Source: Pleurostoma richardsiae (taxonomy: Eukaryota > Ascomycota > Sordariomycetes > Calosphaeriales > Pleurostomataceae). Taken from it: a stretch of 64,000 nucleotides of DNA. Below, in pieces: positions 1 through 9,579 of the stretch. Within the stretch, counting starts at the first letter, position 1; every line of letters starts with the position of its first letter. A program made the position numbers and the translations under genes. A model generated the notes under the pieces. It was not told the DNA's origin. It was given only the letters and a program-made list of their open reading frames with translations, and did no database searches. Where the stretch lies: positions 186,001 to 250,000 of the forward strand of contig JANBVO010000042.1 in NCBI GenBank assembly GCA_030052745.1. Reading direction: 5' to 3'.

Positions 1-307
1 TAGAGTAGCATCCTGGGCGAAAATGGAAACCATCCTAGCCTGAGAGTCCTCATATATTTTGTACGTAGCATTTCGAGCGGTGCATTTGTGCGGTGTGGGC
101 GGGTTTGCTTGAATGTATGCATAGACGTGTTCGCGCAGGGCGCCCTATGGACGACGCTTCTCATGTCTGCGGAACGAATAAGACGACATATTATGGCGAC
201 ATGTCTGCTCCCCTACCACTCGTATGTATGTGCATTTCATCGGTCCATTGGCATCGGGCTTCGCAGTGACGTAGGCTCGCTCGCTGGCGTGGAAGGAGAG
301 TTCAGGC

Positions 308-768
308 TTACAAGGCTTCGATCTCTGGAAAACCAGACTGTCAGCGCTCAACGAATAAGAGTGAAGAAGAAGACTTGAAGCCATGACGGAGAGAAACATG
401 TGTGTTAATGCCCAGATATCTAGAGGGTGAGAGGGGAAGCCAGGGCGACACTGCACCTTTCTGCACGAACTCGGCTCTCGCGATGCGCTGGCGGATCTGG
501 TCCTCGTCGCGGAGGTGGGCGTTGGCCATGAAGGCCTTGTGCAAGCGTGGCCGGAAGTAAGAGAAGCCCTGAGGGTAGTCCTTGCCGAGATTGAGGAGCT
601 CTAAATGCATTCCGGGTATCAGCTTGCCGCCCTCGTTTTTGGTAGACGTTGATGACGCGCAGAGCGGGGAGCTTTCCGGGCCGGATATGAGAGAAAAAGA
701 CGAGTGTGGACGGAACCTTTGTAGATGGCAATGACTTGCTTTCTCAACTCCGGGTTCGGCCGCGACAT
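308..768 (-). CDS. ETFRF1: LYR-motif protein, ETFRF1/LYRM5 type
   Basis: Small LYR (complex 1 LYR) family protein. In animals this family (LYRM5/ETFRF1) binds the electron transfer flavoprotein in the mitochondrial matrix and displaces its FAD. Model: complement(join(308..324, 457..600, 717..768)), 70 aa. Both introns have clean borders (GTTCCG..TTTAG; GTGCAG..TTCCAG) and each junction rebuilds a Glu codon in conserved sequence: YK|ELLNLGKDYP, then FRPRLHKAF, then EFVQK|EIEAL. The start ATG gives MSRPNPELRKQVIAIYK, the usual N-terminal helix; the LYR position reads AIYKELL. The stop TAA lies inside a donor-like GTAAGC, so the last exon may instead splice onward to an acceptor near 158 and end EALHEKRRP. 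Either form is shorter than animal homologues, which continue with a YFLRKYR-like helix. It shares a 299-bp promoter region with the thioesterase. Family call is good; the 3' end is uncertain. Confidence 0.72.
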
Positions 769-1067
769 GATTGCGAACAACACGCAATACAGCGGCGCAT
801 TGCGCACGATGGGGTAGAAGTTGAGGTGGTGAAGTGCCGAGCCAGAATGACGCCGCCAATTGCCCGGAACATAAGCCGAGGCTGTGACGCCATATCTTAT
901 CAGAGCTTAAGTGTTCCCCGATCAGCGCGCATAGCCCGACTCCTGAGCACGTCTTGGTGAACTTCTGCTATGAATACAGCGCCAGCGAGGCCCATCGACG
1001 ACGATATTGGACCTTTGACGACGACGGGGCTCCTCTTTTGATCGAAAAGCTGGTCGCTCGAAGCACA
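769..1067. promoter_or_regulatory. Shared divergent promoter region
   Basis: 299 bp separate the start codons of the LYR protein (-) and the thioesterase (+). All promoter and 5' leader elements of both genes must lie here or overlap the genes. I see no clear TATA box or named operator. Co-regulation is inference from geometry. Confidence 0.5.
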
Positions 1068-2094
1068 ATGCCACCCCGGCCACGCCCGTTACTCACGCCG
1101 ACCCTCCGGTCACACGCCAACCCCCAGCGGCGATTCCTCTCCACTCCCGCTCACGCCCCCGCAACTTCATTACCGGAGCCTCCGCCGCAGAGATGGCTGT
1201 CTGACCTACGCGCCCGGATAGGCAAGTGCCTCGTCTTCGGCTGCTCGCCGGCACAGGTGTCCCGGGCGGCCGTAGTCCTCCGCGCTGTGGCCACGGAGTG
1301 GAGACAGCTCACGGCCGGGAGCGAGGGGTTCCTGACGGGCGGTCGGCGCGGCCTGGAAGGCCATAGGATAGCCTGGGGAGAGATGGACAGCTTTGTACGT
1401 TGGTAGCCACGTCTAGCCGGAACACCAGGCGCATACTGCCCCCTTTTCCGAGTTAGATCCGGGATGCTTACAGGTGAGATAGCAACATGTTAACAACGTG
1501 AACTACATCCGCTACGCCGAGACGGCGCGCGTCAACTGGGTTACCAACTTTGCCGTGCACGTGGACCCAACGCACAGGAGGCAGTGGAGCGAGCTGATGA
1601 CGCCCAAGTCGGTGGGGTTGATCATGAAGAGCATCAAGGCGGACTACAAGCTCGTAGGTCTGCCATCATAGGAGGGCTTGCCTCTCAACACCTGTAAGCT
1701 GAGAGATGACTGACACAAGGGCCGCTGATGACCAAAGCCCATGACATACCCAGATAGGATCTCGGTGTACCACAAGCTGCGGGTCGCGCCGTCTGCCGAG
1801 CATGCACCAACGGCCTTCGTCCTCGACTGCATGATCCTCTCCCACGCCCACAGGCGGGTCTCGGCGAGGACAGAGGAGGACATTGTTCTCTATGACTACA
1901 AGGCGGCAAGGAAAGCGCAGATGCCGGAATTCATGCTGGAGGCCTTCAGAGAGACGTACCGGCTGCAGCAGGAGGAAACGGCGAGGACCCGGGGAAGGAT
2001 ATGGGATTTGATCGGCACGGTAGAGGAGCTAGAGAAGGAGACGTGGGATCGGGACGACGCGGTGGAAGATCTAGGAAGTGCTGCCAGGAAATGA
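1068..2094 (+). CDS. Hotdog-fold acyl-CoA thioesterase-like protein, probably mitochondrial
   Basis: 4HBT-type hotdog protein, expected to hydrolyse acyl-CoA thioesters; substrate unknown. Model: join(1068..1394, 1483..1653, 1738..2094), 284 aa. The junction at 1394/1483 gives DSFQHVNNVNYIRYAE, the family's substrate-loop motif; the junction at 1653/1738 gives DYKL|PMTYPDRISVYHKL, the beta-strand core. Introns are 88 and 84 bp with GTACGT and GTAGGT donors. The frame opens upstream at 954, but the ATG at 1068 is preferred because it yields an Arg-rich, acid-free N-terminus ending in RRFLSTPA, a typical matrix-targeting presequence with an R-2/R-3 style cleavage site. The C-terminal 50 residues (RLQQEETARTRGRIW onward) are charged and probably helical. 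Family is clear; the exact enzyme is not. Confidence 0.8.
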
Positions 2095-3235
2095 GGTGAA
2101 GCAGAGATTCGCTCTCGTGTTGTGTTGCTGAGCGGTTGCCTACAAACTGCTTATGATAGAGCCGCGCCATGTCCGGGGAGGTGACGATATCCTGTCTCCC
2201 TGGGTTATTAACTCTCCACACGCATTAGACCACGCCTTGACCTGTCGTGTGCTGCGAACAGCAAGGAGAGAAGGACAAAATGCTTGTTTTGGCTGGTCTG
2301 CACTCCCCTTGCAGTGAAACCTTCGAGCTTGTATGGATATCAGTACTGGAAGTCCACGACGGTTGAGGGGAGAGTGGTTGTGTTGTCGCCGGCATTTGCA
2401 ACCTCCTGCGGCTGGACTTGCCCATTCGAGCCGCCCCCAAATATCATTCCACACAAGACCTGTGGAATCGGGGTCGAAGTCGGCACCCACATATCAGACA
2501 TTTTGAGTAGCAAAAGCCCGCATCAGCTGCAGCTATGAATGGACAAGACTCTAATAGTAACAATTCGCTGATTGGCACGGCAAGAGATGGCTGATCGTGC
2601 CAATGTAGGTGCCTATTACTTGTCACGCGCATGAATGCTTCTTGAAAGGGAGCGGGGGATCGAGGGTGTGCTCTTGGAGGGACCGGTCACTTTGTACAGG
2701 GCGTGATGGGCTCCTGTATCCCGCACAGTACAATGCTTTACAAGTTCCCTCGTCTTCCGGTACTCTACTCGTTTGTTATGAATCCCCCGCATACACGTGT
2801 AGTAGATGGCTGAAGGTCGAGTAAACAGCCAGGGTAACCCTGGTTCCGTAGCAATGATATGCCTGTACACCGTAGGAAGCCAGCTAACGGTGAATAGGGA
2901 TAGATCTCTTGCTCGTGACAGAGAAGAATCAAAAAAGAGAAAATAACAACGCGCCGGCTGAAAATTTGACTGACCGCCAGACTCGGGAATGCCAGAATGC
3001 CCACATCGTTGTGGGTGTGGTGGGGGAGGGAAGAGGTTTTGACAGCGTGAGACCCCACAGGACCCTAGAAACGAAACGGCTTCGAGAAGCCAATCACAAG
3101 CATACGGTGTGCGGGCGCGTATCAACGGCCCAGCTGTGCTCGTCAAGAGTCGGGACGGCAGAGCCGGAGGTGGCCAAGGCAGCTCTGTCCCTTTGCCTCG
3201 CTCGAATCGGATGCTGTCGGACGCTTGGAAAGAAG

Positions 3236-3253
3236 GGTAGGTAGGTAGGTAAG
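3236..3253. repeat. GTAG tetranucleotide microsatellite
   Basis: Four consecutive GTAG units read directly from the sequence. Intergenic, with no evident function. Confidence 0.85.
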
Positions 3254-4707
3254 TATCCAAGTAGAATGAAGCATCCGCTTGACACCGTCTTGAGCCTCCG
3301 CCTCCCGTCCCAGAGTGCTGAGCAATCATCGGCCGAGAAGTGTGCAGTTGCCTGATCTGTATCGGGGTAACCATTTCACTGCTGCTTCTCGCGGCTATGT
3401 ACGCAATAATCTTGCAGCAGTGGAGGGCTGTCAGTCAAATGCCGAGGGTAGATCGACTTGCTTTGCCGTATCGTGTCTAGCCCTTCGCGGAGGTGGGGGT
3501 TTGATGTGCTGCTGTTGTTGCTGTTCGGAAGATAAACAAATGTATGAGTCTTTCATCATTGGCTACCTATTCCCGCAGCTAAAGCCGAACCCCAGCATCA
3601 GTGATCTCGGAAACCGGAGAGTCAACGATGCCAAGGGCTCTAACGGCCGATGGCTCGCGGCACTGCGTCCTCGTCTTCTGGCGCTCTGCAGCGTGGGAAG
3701 GGGAACGCTTCAACGAAGATGGAATGCGGGCTATCTGGTAGCGCTAGGTCTGAAGATGCCTGGACAGATCGCGCAGCAGACTAATATTACCGGAGACAAT
3801 CAGCTTACATTATCGGCACCTCCAGATGGCATCGCGATAACTCATTGTCGCACTACCGCAGTATGTACTCTCCGTCGAATCAACCCTCCCTCGTCATGCA
3901 GCCAGACAGCGTAGCGTCTCCGAAATCGAGGTCAAAGAGGCAATCGCGGGGGCTGACTGCGACAAGGAGAGAAGAGATCGACAAGGACAATCAGTCCGCT
4001 GGCTCTCACTGGCTGCGCCGGCCCTTTCATCACTCTCAGAGTTGCCCTTCCAGCAGACCCGACTCCACAGACGATGGATGGACAGAGGGGGCTAAAGCAA
4101 GGCCTGTGGGTCGAATCCAACGCGCCTCTTCCTTATTCTGCATCACCACCTCCCATACCTCCAATGCAAGCTAAAACCTTGTCTTTCGTATGGGTCACTG
4201 GAGGCGACGAAATCCCCGCGGCTTTGACCTGCGGAAGGTCTTTGTGTGCGCATGGTTGGATGCCGGTAGCCACTCTTCTCATCCCTTTGTTCCGGCGAGC
4301 CCCCACCCGGGATTGCTACTCGCATTCTGTTACCCGATTCCTCTTCCGTTGAGGCCGGACTGTTCCGTACGGCAGCGCATAGGTAGAGTTCCGCTTACTG
4401 TATCCGTTGGCGGGCGGTGAGCTCTCTGATCAAGAGTCACGACGCCGTCAGTGTGAGATGAGCTTGCGGACCCCTGGAGAACTAGCTCATAGGCAGCTAG
4501 GTAGATATGCAGTTAGCTGGTGGGCGTTCCTGGGGCCCCTTGGTGTGAACGATTTCGGCGATGAGCGCCTCCGCCAGTTGTACGTAATTCGGTGCGAAAA
4601 GCCGGTGTCGTCCGGCTCTGGCAGATCCAGGCCACCGGCCGACATGACCGGGCGAGCATGAGAGTGGGCTCTGTCAAAAAATAGACGTGGCGGGTTTTGC
4701 GGCTAAA

Positions 4708-4730
4708 TCAGTCAGTCGGTCAGTCAGTCA
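4708..4730. repeat. TCAG tetranucleotide tract 1
   Basis: Five TCAG-like units, one interrupted by TCGG. A second tract lies 65 bp downstream, and both are followed by a purine-rich stretch resembling AGAGAA. Confidence 0.8.
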
Positions 4731-4794
4731 CAGAGAAAAATGCCCATCTCCTTCTGCATTTTTTTTCTCCAGGTGAAAAGTGCGGATGTCGTCG

Positions 4795-4816
4795 AGTCAG
4801 TCAGTCAGTCAGTCAG
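4795..4816. repeat. TCAG tetranucleotide tract 2
   Basis: Five perfect GTCA/TCAG units. It pairs with the tract at 4708; similar sequence after each tract suggests a local duplication that has diverged. Confidence 0.8.
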
Positions 4817-5742
4817 CTAGTGACAAAGGCAGAGAAGAATATGTACATCCGGTGGGAAGGCAAGGTATCATCGAATCACTCATCAACCCCAGATCAAGCC
4901 TGGTCTCGGCACTCGTGATTGGCCGCCCCTCACGCCTGTAACTTCCAGATTGTGTACTGTCAGCATGGGATCATGTACCTGTGAACTCTGAACTTGCTCC
5001 GTCGTTCCGGCACTTCCAGTCCACATGCCAGTACCTACGGAGTGCGCTCCATAGGGACGACCCGGGCAGCGTAGGAAAATAACCAAACAGCCATAGAGCG
5101 CCTGGCGTGATGTGGCAGTGATTTGCGTACTGTACCTACCTGCAGTAAGAAGAGAGAAAAATATATCCGAGTTGGAAGAATACGTGGATCTTGCCATGCA
5201 AGTGAACGGAGTACTGCAGCCCTAGACGGAGGCACACATGCTCTACAGTAGGCAAGTAATGCACGGAGTACCTTATGTAACTAGCAAGTATGTACCCTTG
5301 ACTCAGAAATGCCCGGCCGGCTACATGGTGGGTGGTGCAAAGTGGTGGAGGTACCCGGACAGTGCGAGCGGAATGAGATGGGTGGCTTCGGCAAGGTACC
5401 TTAGCCCACCCGCCCCAAGCAAGGAAAAGAGCGAGTAGCTTTACGTGTATTTGCCGGGCAGTACAGTAGTAGAGTACGTGCCTGGACGGTGCGATCAAGT
5501 GGGAAGCAGGGGCTCCACGTCGCTCCCTCGGGCCCCTCCCCCAAGCCCCAAGCGCCTTAGGTCGTTTTGTCCCAGACCTGCCCTTCCATTCAAGCCTCTT
5601 TCCCACCTAAAAACCTCACGGCCTCCGAGAATTCCTGGCTCCGGCCTCCTCTTACAGCCTCTCCCTCCGTTTGCCGACCGCTTCCATCCTCCAGGTCCCG
5701 CCGCCCTCAGCCGCTTCCGCACCCGACGTTGCCGGCGGCCGC

Positions 5743-5927
5743 ATGACGATTCTGGCTTTCGGGGACACCCTCGACTGTGCGGATCCGGGCTGGCTGCCGC
5801 AGGCTTAACCCAACAGACAGAAGAGACTTTGTGTGCAACCCAGAGCGCTGTACACCGTGGTCGGCTCGAATTTTGAATGCCTTCGACTCTGGTGCCGGCG
5901 TGTTCACCTCGACGCTCCCCCCTTTGA
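5743..5927 (+). promoter_or_regulatory. uORF-containing leader of acrB
   Basis: Two short upstream open frames precede the acrB start: ATG at 5743 (21 codons plus stop, ending 5808) and ATG at 5877 (16 codons plus stop, ending 5927). Both end before the main ATG at 5973, so they could dampen translation if the transcript starts upstream of them, which the C/T-rich stretch at 5510-5720 suggests. The transcript start is not known. Confidence 0.4.
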
Positions 5928-5972
5928 CCTCTCGCTGGCTCGGAACGCGTTTCTGGGCCGGTAGAATAGCGT

Positions 5973-8933
5973 ATGCCTCGCGCGTCCTCCTCGACAAAGC
6001 GACAGCAGGGAGCGGCAAGCAACCACAACTCCAAGCACGAAAATGGCCTTGTCGGCCCTGGCAAGCGCATCGTGAAGCAGAAGAGTCAGAACCATCTCGA
6101 CGGCAGCCCCAAGCTTCCTGCTACCAATGCCGCTCCCCTGCCTCCGTCGCTCCCTTCCTCGTCGTCCGCCCCGAATGGTGGCCCCAGGAACGCCGACGAC
6201 ATGGCCCCCGCCGAGCATAGATCGACCGAGGCCCTCCGTAGAGGCTCGTTAGGCACCTACTCCGAAACATCCTCTGCAGACTCGCTTGCGCCGTCTTCAT
6301 CCCAGGGGGTCTCCGAAGATGCTCATCGCCGTATCGACGTGAACGCCGCCAAGAATACCAACGTTCATCGAGACACCGGCCCCTTCGACCTTGCCCTGAC
6401 TGTCCTCCGCTCATGCCCCCTGCACGACACCATCGCCATCCTTATCATCCTCATGCAGCTGTCCCCACTCGCTTTGTCGAGTATCTACATGCTGTTCACC
6501 CTCTTAACCTTCGTGCCCCCCGTCACTACGAGCTCCGGTCTCAGTATCACCGAAATCTTCGATGGCTTGGGCACTCCAAACTTGTGGACCCTGATCGGGT
6601 TGGACCTTGTCTTCTTCTTCATATGGATAATGGTTCCGCTTCAGGATCTCATCCTCGACTTTGCACAGGTTGTCATTGCGTTGACACTCGGAGGTGGTGC
6701 GAATTCAAGAGCCGGCACGACGCACAACATTTTCCTCTGCGTAGGCATAGTCATTTTTTCTCACTTTGGACGCCACCCAGCACTCAGTCGGCTGTCCAAC
6801 TTGCGGGCACTTCTCGGCGATGGACGCCTGGGATCTCCAGACGCAGATAATCCACTGGAGTCTTCTGCCGGGGCGTACGAGAAGCGGGGCCCATATGGGC
6901 GGCTTCGCAGTGTTTTGGCTATTCATATCCTCGTTCAAGGCATCGTTCGCTACGTCAGGGAGTGGTATCTGCGTAGGGAAAAGAGAGACTCGCTGTCCCA
7001 GAGTCAACCCGACCCTGAGGCTGGGAAGGTCTTCCCCGCCGACTCTTCTACCGATGGCGGCTTCGGCACGCCAGATACTGAACCTAACCCGCAGCCTAGC
7101 TCCAGCGTTGTTTCGACCAAAAAGAGAAGAAAACAGAGTGCACAGGTTCGCATACGGCAGCCCCTATGGGCAGCACTCGCAAGCACGAAAATCGTCATGG
7201 TAAAGGAGTATGAACTATCCCATGCGGCAACCGAATCTGCTGGCTCAAATGCTACCGACATTCACAACTTGGGCAACGCGCCGTTCAACACCCAGCCGGA
7301 GCAGATTTGGATTTGCTACGTTGGCTGCGATGAAGTTAGCTTCAACACAAGCTCCTTTGCCAGTGTGAAGTCTCCGAGCCACTCAGCCGGGAACGGCAAT
7401 GCGAGCAGCTCATCTTGGATCGACATCGCAAAGCCCTTCTACGTCCGTGTCAACAATGCAGTCTGGCAACCCACCCGCATTATGCCCATCGACAATGAGG
7501 AAGAGAGTCAGACGGAGATGAGGTGGACCGGTGACATCTATGGCTTGACACCGATGTCAAACTACGAGATTGAGTTCGTTAGCACTCGTACTGGGGAAGT
7601 CTTGTTCGCAACTAGTGTGCGGACAGTCCAGGCCAAGTTCAAGGATTCCGACGTGTCAGTGAAGGCGTCGGCCGCCGCTCGCTCGCAGTACCGGCACGAA
7701 TCCCCCGCAACAACCCTGAAGACGTCTATTGCCGGGTTGGAAGTCAAGCTCGCCGATGAGAAAGCTCGTCTCAAGGCTCTGCGGAAGGAAAACAACCGCA
7801 AGGCAAACCAGGTCAGAAAGGATATCGAAAGACTCACGACCGCAGTGCAGTCGGCGGGAGGCAATGACGAGAAGCTCAGACAGAAGATTGCGCAGAACAC
7901 GACCCAGCAGAAGCAAGCAGAGCAATCCATTGTTGACCTCGAAGAGGAGTTGAAGGAGCTGGAGACTGTGCCCGATGATGTTCTTGATAAATATCGCAAA
8001 AAGCAGAGCGAGTACAACTCGGAGAAGGCCCAGTTCGACGGAGCACGCGCATCTTTCAAGAGTTTCAAGTCGTCCGTCGACCAGGAAGTCAAGGCGCTCG
8101 AGGAAGAGCAGAGCAGTCTCCAGGCCAAACGCACCAAGATTGCTGCGCGCATCAACAAGGTTGAGAACGAGCATGCACGTCTTACTGATGCGAATGCTCG
8201 CGGGCTCGATGAAGCCGAACGTCGCCGCCAGGAACGGCTGGCTTTCGAGGCTGAGATTGCCCAATCCGAGCAACGTTACAGTATGACGTTCAACCATCGG
8301 CATACTCTCAACGATGAGAAGCGGCAGCACGCGGCGAACATGGCATCCCAGCTCCAGAACTATATCAACAATTTCAACAGCGTCGATGGCTCATACGAGG
8401 AACCGCAATATGCCGGCTCGTTCGCTCCCGGCCCCTGGGCACCTTCTTCAGCGCACTTCGCTGCCAACCCCATGTGGTCTCCGGGCAGTTCGGGTGCCCA
8501 CCCCCCTTCATTGCTGTCTCATGCGTCTATTCCATCTCTCCATGCCGCTCAGCATCAACACCACCACCATCATGTCATCCCCGTGAAATCTCGAGGCCGC
8601 TCATCCTCCATGCTGAGTGATGTGTCAGGGTTTACACAGTCGAGCACTGGTGATGACGACAACGCCAATGGTAGCAACAACGGATCCAGCAGCAGTAACA
8701 ACAACACGGCTCCTTACGTGCCGCCCATCCAGACCCTGGCTTCTGCGGCGCAATCTCAGGGTCACAGCGGACCACGAGGCCCGCCAGGTGTTCAGTTGTC
8801 TCGCGCGCGCAAATGGAGCGACGGTGGATCCGCCTCAGGATCTGCGTCTGGCTCTGCACTGGGCTCGGAGAATGGTGTTGGCAGTGGCAGCGGTAGTGGA
8901 GGGAGTGTGCGGGATCCGACGAGTCCGGTGTGA
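5973..8933 (+). CDS. acrB: AcrB-like ubiquitination-network membrane coiled-coil protein
   Basis: Uninterrupted 986-aa frame matching the filamentous-fungal AcrB family ('ubiquitination network signalling protein'), linked genetically in Aspergillus to the CreB/CreC deubiquitination pathway and drug tolerance. Order of parts: Ser/Pro-rich basic N-terminus (1-130); three hydrophobic segments at about 152-183, 203-240 and 252-265; a low-complexity KKRRK-containing stretch near 385; a fibronectin-III-like beta region at about 490-560 ending FATSVRTVQ; a long coiled coil at about 578-785, rich in Lys/Glu heptads; a disordered tail with a His run near 860 and Ser/Gly repeats at the end. The start is supported by a basic MPRASSSTKRQQG N-terminus with no earlier in-frame ATG of quality. 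Length is close to the roughly 1000 aa of the family. The WD40-like gene follows on the same strand 646 bp later. Confidence 0.78.
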   Translation: MPRASSSTKRQQGAASNHNSKHENGLVGPGKRIVKQKSQNHLDGSPKLPATNAAPLPPSLPSSSSAPNGGPRNADDMAPAEHRSTEALRRGSLGTYSETSSADSLAPSSSQGVSEDAHRRIDVNAAKNTNVHRDTGPFDLALTVLRSCPLHDTIAILIILMQLSPLALSSIYMLFTLLTFVPPVTTSSGLSITEIFDGLGTPNLWTLIGLDLVFFFIWIMVPLQDLILDFAQVVIALTLGGGANSRAGTTHNIFLCVGIVIFSHFGRHPALSRLSNLRALLGDGRLGSPDADNPLESSAGAYEKRGPYGRLRSVLAIHILVQGIVRYVREWYLRREKRDSLSQSQPDPEAGKVFPADSSTDGGFGTPDTEPNPQPSSSVVSTKKRRKQSAQVRIRQPLWAALASTKIVMVKEYELSHAATESAGSNATDIHNLGNAPFNTQPEQIWICYVGCDEVSFNTSSFASVKSPSHSAGNGNASSSSWIDIAKPFYVRVNNAVWQPTRIMPIDNEEESQTEMRWTGDIYGLTPMSNYEIEFVSTRTGEVLFATSVRTVQAKFKDSDVSVKASAAARSQYRHESPATTLKTSIAGLEVKLADEKARLKALRKENNRKANQVRKDIERLTTAVQSAGGNDEKLRQKIAQNTTQQKQAEQSIVDLEEELKELETVPDDVLDKYRKKQSEYNSEKAQFDGARASFKSFKSSVDQEVKALEEEQSSLQAKRTKIAARINKVENEHARLTDANARGLDEAERRRQERLAFEAEIAQSEQRYSMTFNHRHTLNDEKRQHAANMASQLQNYINNFNSVDGSYEEPQYAGSFAPGPWAPSSAHFAANPMWSPGSSGAHPPSLLSHASIPSLHAAQHQHHHHHVIPVKSRGRSSSMLSDVSGFTQSSTGDDDNANGSNNGSSSSNNNTAPYVPPIQTLASAAQSQGHSGPRGPPGVQLSRARKWSDGGSASGSASGSALGSENGVGSGSGSGGSVRDPTSPV

Positions 8934-9579
8934 CTTGAGCTGCTTCCCCCGATTCTTACCGGGTGACAGCTGCACTTGGTTCTCTGTCTCTGGGTTGTTC
9001 TATGGTCTCTACCCTTCTCGATGCCGAGTTCTTGAGTATTGAGAGATCATTGCCGGAGCCCTCGGCTGGTAGCTTGCGAGTTAGGCTGATTGGGCTAGCT
9101 TTCGTATCAATGAAGAAGTCGTCTTGCCCTCGATAGTAGTAGATATGGCGTCCCCAGCCTAAATTGCCGTGAACACACACTGAAGCTTTTTTGTTTATTT
9201 CTCGGTCCCTTGCGGTCCCAGATATCGCCTCCGGGGTGGTGACACCCTGGTCCGTGGAGCAGCCCTGGTATCTCGCTCTTTGATGCTCGCATGACTCCGA
9301 CATGACTACTGTAGGTGAGGGTATTTTGAAGCGCGACATCTCAGCATCGTAGGATGGTGATGCATAATGCATGGCTGATTGGATGGCACCCGACCCCGCA
9401 ATTCATACCACCCTGGCCTGCATGCATGCATGGATGGCATGCCTTTTTTTACCTCGCCGCCGTGCGTGCGTCGTCTGGGAACAATATCCGGGTGACGCTT
9501 TCTCTAACATCTGCCTGCATCGCACACCTAACCATGTCTTCAGTCGTCGCCCCCTCAGGGACCTAGCAGTAACCGAGCT
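8934..9579. other. Intergenic: acrB 3' end and promoter of next gene
   Basis: 646 bp with no supported frame. A CATG-rich repeat (GCATGCATGCATGG) lies at about 9420-9435. Confidence 0.55.

Larger units (their letters stand above)
2095..5972. other. 3.9-kb intergenic region and acrB leader
   Basis: No reading frame here has recognisable domains, and the longer ones on both strands lack splice-supported extensions. Contents seen: GTAG tetranucleotide repeats at 3236-3253, two TCAG tracts near 4.7-4.8 kb, scattered short TACC/GGTA palindromes around 5.1-5.4 kb, and a C/T-rich stretch at about 5510-5720 typical of fungal core promoters. The last 230 bp form a leader with at least two short uORFs before acrB. 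Confidence 0.6.

Noticed and set aside
2616-3914. Frames of 252 codons (-) and 199 codons (+) in the intergenic region
   Set aside because: They have low-complexity or random composition, no recognisable motif, and run through microsatellites.
4100-4120. tRNA-like T-arm sequence GGTCGAATCCAAC
   Set aside because: No A box, acceptor stem or D/anticodon arms around it. Similar GAATCC strings at 33505 and 48833 also fail.
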